DNA from: Clostridium folliculivorans
GTDB lineage: Bacteria; Bacillota; Clostridia; Clostridiales; Clostridiaceae
NCBI RefSeq assembly: GCF_024341905.1
Contig: NZ_BQXY01000012.1
Span: 62,001 to 126,000, forward strand
Length of the DNA: 64,000 bases
Direction: 5' to 3'
Every line of letters begins with the position of its first letter. Positions within the stretch are counted from its first letter, which is position 1. A model generated the notes under the pieces. It was not told the DNA's origin. It worked only from the letters and a program-made list of their open reading frames with translations, and made no database searches. Of the stretch, positions 61,443 to 64,000 are shown one piece after another. The translations under genes and the position numbers were made by a program.

Positions 61443-62591
61443 TTGATAGAAGTAAACCACAGTAAAATTAAAGAGACAAATAGAAAAAAGATAATTGGAC
61501 TATTATTAGAAAGAAACGAAATCACAAAACTTGATATTTCAAGGATATTAGATATAAGTATAACTACCGTTTCTACAAATATAACTGAATTAAAAAGTGA
61601 AGGTATAGTAGAAGATGTAAGATCTTTAGAGTCAACTGGTGGAAGAAAGGCAATTGCTATTAAGCTAAACGAAAATTGCAGATATTCCATTGGAGTTGCA
61701 CTAACACCAAACCACATTAAGATATCTTTGGTTAATTTAAAAAAAGAGATCATTGATAATATAAGAATCAGGCATAAAAACAATGGGATTGAAGAACTTA
61801 TTACCATAATCAAAGAAAACTTAGAGCTTATTATAAAAAAATATGAGCTTAATGATAAAAAACTATTGGGCATAGTATTTTCAGTGCCTGGAACTGTAGA
61901 TTTTGAAAATGGAATCATAAAATATGCGTACCTTTTAAAAGCAAAAGCTTTCAATTTAAAGGAAAGATTTCTGTATTTAAATGTTCCTATTTATGTAGAT
62001 AATGAAGCAAATCTATCAGCTTATTATGAATTTTTGAATAGAAAAGATATGCTGAAGAATCTACTTTATGTTTCAATAACAGATGGATTGGGTCTTGGTA
62101 TAGTAATTGATGGGAAAATATATAGAGGTGACAATAATTCATCTGGAGAACTTGGACATATTAAAATATCTATTAACGGTAAGAAATGCAAATGTGGCGC
62201 AAAGGGATGTCTTGAAGCTTATACATCAATGAATTCTTTAATGGAGAATTATAATGAAGTAGCTGAAACACATATTTCTGACATATATGAGTTTGAAGAA
62301 AAGTATATCAAAGGTAATGAACTTGCAATAAAAGTTCTTGAGGAATATTTGGGTATTCTAGGAATTGGTATTTCAAACTTAATTATGATATTAGATCCTA
62401 GCTGTATAGTAGTAGGTGGAGACATAAATAATTTATTGAAAGATAAAATGGTTTTACTAAGAGAAAGCGCATATAAAGACAATTCCTTTACCAATGAAAA
62501 TAACTGTAACATTAAATTAGCTGATTTTAAAGAATCTTACCTATTAGGGGCAGCAATGATGCCTATAGAAGAGTTTTTGCAAATTAAATAA
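61443..62591 (+). CDS. xylR: ROK-family repressor, XylR-like
   Basis: The 382-residue protein (TTG start) has an N-terminal winged helix (NRKKIIGLLLERNEITKLDISRILDISITTVSTNITELKSEGIV, about residues 14-55) and a ROK domain with FSVPGTVDFENG, VDNEANLSAYYE, DGLGLGIVIDGKIYRGDNNSSGELGHIKI and the zinc motif CKCGAKGCLEAY. It lies between xylulokinase and transaldolase, so XylR is the best assignment. TTG 61443 is chosen because GAGAGGAG lies 11 nt before it; the longer ATG frame from 61359 has no such site. Confidence 0.88.
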   Translation: MIEVNHSKIKETNRKKIIGLLLERNEITKLDISRILDISITTVSTNITELKSEGIVEDVRSLESTGGRKAIAIKLNENCRYSIGVALTPNHIKISLVNLKKEIIDNIRIRHKNNGIEELITIIKENLELIIKKYELNDKKLLGIVFSVPGTVDFENGIIKYAYLLKAKAFNLKERFLYLNVPIYVDNEANLSAYYEFLNRKDMLKNLLYVSITDGLGLGIVIDGKIYRGDNNSSGELGHIKISINGKKCKCGAKGCLEAYTSMNSLMENYNEVAETHISDIYEFEEKYIKGNELAIKVLEEYLGILGIGISNLIMILDPSCIVVGGDINNLLKDKMVLLRESAYKDNSFTNENNCNIKLADFKESYLLGAAMMPIEEFLQIK

Positions 62592-62723
62592 TAGAAAAGT
62601 AATGATATACAAACGGGTTTCTATATGGAAATTAGGTTTATATAAGTATTGTATTTAGTCGATATTTCAAGGCTAGAACAATATACATAAATTATATTTT
62701 AGTTTAGAAGCCCACTATTTTAA

Positions 62724-62771
62724 AAACTTATTAAACAAATTTTAAAAAGTCATTAAATAAGTTTGTATAAT
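62724..62771 (+). promoter_or_regulatory. Transaldolase promoter with inverted repeat
   Basis: AAACTTATT (62724-62732) and AATAAGTTT (62756-62764) form a 9-bp inverted repeat, followed by TATAAT (62766-62771). AAACTTATTAAA (62724-62735) matches the element after the xylB -10 box. Confidence 0.5.
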
Positions 62772-62798
62772 ACAAAGATATAAGGAGAGAGATTAAAA

Positions 62799-63446
62799 AT
62801 GAAGTTTTTTTTAGACACGGCAAATGTGGAGCATATTAAACAGGCAAATAGGATGGGAGTGATTTGCGGAGTTACAACAAACCCATCGTTAATAGCAAAA
62901 GAAGGAAGAGACTTCAATGAGGTTATAAAAGAGATAACTGAAATAGTTGATGGGCCAATAAGTGGAGAGGTAGTTAGTGAAGATGCAGAAGGCATGATAA
63001 AAGAAGGAAAAGAAATATCTGCAATTCATAAGAATATGATAGTAAAGATTCCAATGACGGAAGAAGGTCTAGCAGCAACTAAGGTTTTAGCAAGTGAAGG
63101 AATAAAGACAAATGTGACTTTAATTTTCTCGGTAACTCAAGCTTTACTTGCAGCAAATGCAGGAGCAACTTATGTAAGTCCCTTCCTCGGAAGAATAGAT
63201 GATATATCAATGGATGGAATGGAGCTTGTTAGAGATATAGCAGAAATATTTGATATTCATTGTATAGATACAAAGATAATTGCTGCAAGCGTTAGGAATC
63301 CAATCCATGTTATACAAGCTGCAAAGGCAGGAGCACATATAGCAACTGTCCCATATAGTTTAGTGCGACAGATGGTTAAACATCCACTAACAGACCAAGG
63401 GTTAGAAAAATTTAAAGCAGATTGGGCATCAGCTTTTGGAAAGTAG
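62799..63446 (+). CDS. tal: Transaldolase (small MipB/TalC-type)
   Basis: The 215-residue protein is a small transaldolase: MKFFLDTANVEHIK, VCGVTTNPSLIAKEG, MIVKIPMT (Schiff-base Lys about residue 84), VTLIFSVTQALLAANAGATYVSPFLGRIDD and ATVPYSLVRQMVKHPLTDQGLEKF. A Phe in SPFLGRID, where the FSA-like paralogue at 21570 has Tyr, supports transaldolase rather than fructose-6-phosphate aldolase. It lies directly before transketolase (9 bp). Together they convert pentose phosphates to glycolytic intermediates. Confidence 0.93.
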   Translation: MKFFLDTANVEHIKQANRMGVICGVTTNPSLIAKEGRDFNEVIKEITEIVDGPISGEVVSEDAEGMIKEGKEISAIHKNMIVKIPMTEEGLAATKVLASEGIKTNVTLIFSVTQALLAANAGATYVSPFLGRIDDISMDGMELVRDIAEIFDIHCIDTKIIAASVRNPIHVIQAAKAGAHIATVPYSLVRQMVKHPLTDQGLEKFKADWASAFGK

Positions 63447-63455
63447 GAGCACATT

Positions 63456-64000
63456 ATGAATAGAGAATTAGATAAGTTATCAATCAATGCCATAAGAGTA
63501 CTATCAGCAGATGCTATAGAAAAATCTAAATCAGGACATCCAGGACTTCCGTTAGGTGCAGCTACCATGGCGTTTACTTTATGGACAAAGATGAATCATA
63601 ATGGAAAAAATCCAAACTGGGAAAATAGAGATAGATTTATATTATCAGCGGGGCATGGCTCAATGCTAGAATATTCGTTACTTCACTTATTTGGATATGG
63701 GATAACAATCGAAGATATTAAAAGTTTTAGACAAGTAGGAAGCTTAACGCCTGGCCATCCAGAGCTTGGTCATACAAAAGGCGTTGAAATAACAACTGGG
63801 CCGCTAGGACAAGGTATATGTAATGCAGTAGGTATGGCTCTAGCAGAAGCACATCTTGCAGAAAAGTTTAATAAGCCTGGATTTAATGTTGTAGATCATT
63901 ATACCTATGCCATTGTAGGAGATGGATGTTTAATGGAAGGAATTTCAGGTGAAGCATCATCCCTTGCAGGTACTTTAGGTCTTGGTAAATTAGTAGTATT
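63456..64000 (+). CDS. tkt: Transketolase, N-terminal part, runs off the window
   Basis: From ATG 63456 (AGTAGGAGC upstream) the frame reads NRELDKLSINAIRVLSADAIEKSKSGHPGLPLGAAT, then SAGHGSMLEYSLLHLFGYG, TPGHPELGHTKGVEITTGPLGQGICNAVGMALAEAHLAEKF and YAIVGDGCLMEGISGEASSLAGTLGL, the thiamine pyrophosphate and metal-binding half of transketolase (GDG...E). About 181 codons are visible and the 3' part lies outside. It starts 9 bp after transaldolase. Confidence 0.97.
   Translation, partial: MNRELDKLSINAIRVLSADAIEKSKSGHPGLPLGAATMAFTLWTKMNHNGKNPNWENRDRFILSAGHGSMLEYSLLHLFGYGITIEDIKSFRQVGSLTPGHPELGHTKGVEITTGPLGQGICNAVGMALAEAHLAEKFNKPGFNVVDHYTYAIVGDGCLMEGISGEASSLAGTLGLGKLVV

Noticed and set aside
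61418..61954. 178-codon frame opposite the ROK gene
   Set aside because: It is a Ser/Ile/Leu-rich antisense shadow.

Overview
This AT-rich window (roughly 30% G+C by eye) with strong AGGAGG-type ribosome binding sites, frequent TTG/GTG starts and many U-tailed hairpins looks like chromosome of a Clostridium sensu stricto-type Firmicute. The gene content fits a saccharolytic anaerobe: TPP-riboswitch thiamine salvage, two glycyl-radical proteins, an Entner-Doudoroff-type sugar-acid branch, a GH65 disaccharide phosphorylase cluster, an orphan X2-like module and a YmaF-like protein. No tRNA, rRNA, IS transposase or CRISPR array was seen. The species cannot be named from sequence alone.

Layout. 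1-1900: a tubulin/FtsZ-like GTPase diverging from a truncated MerR-HTH coiled-coil gene, resembling phage/plasmid TubZ-TubY modules. 2137-4898: a cupin with a Tyr/Asn/Pro-rich tail, then a TPP riboswitch, thiM and thiE. 5307-7612: ECF sigma factor, anti-sigma factor and a membrane protein. 7745-10197: two divergent regulator/target pairs (TetR with a flavodoxin-ferredoxin, HxlR with a PPOX-like protein). 10326-12903: an anchored unknown, an FTR1 iron permease and a secreted unknown.

13219-17670: FadR/GntR repressor, IlvD/Edd-family sugar-acid dehydratase behind a 25-bp perfect palindrome, KDPG aldolase and 2-keto-3-deoxygluconate kinase; together these turn an aldonic or hexuronic acid product into pyruvate and glyceraldehyde-3-phosphate. 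18046-22247: glycyl radical activase, glycyl radical enzyme and fructose-6-phosphate aldolase-like protein. 22437-47336: a mixed accessory stretch of redox proteins, acetyltransferases, a ROK regulator with an acetamidase-type enzyme, Lgt, esterase, HAD and Nudix hydrolases, several MerR-type regulators, Hsp33, an MFS exporter and a 5'-nucleotidase. Broken genes are common here: a deleted gene at 29902, a poly-A frameshifted TipA-like regulator at 43290, and a lipoprotein with an in-frame TGA at 48003.

48654-59082: AraC regulator, sugar ABC transporter (binding protein and two permeases, no ATPase), GH65 phosphorylase, phosphohexomutase and a metal-ligand-deficient M24-like protein; a remnant of a second KDPG aldolase lies inside. 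59612-64000: xylulokinase, XylR-type ROK repressor, transaldolase and the start of transketolase, i.e. pentose catabolism through the pentose phosphate pathway.

A roughly 95-bp palindromic repeat ending in GATGTACCACTTCG-like inverted termini occurs in three full copies, one degraded copy and one half copy, always between genes.
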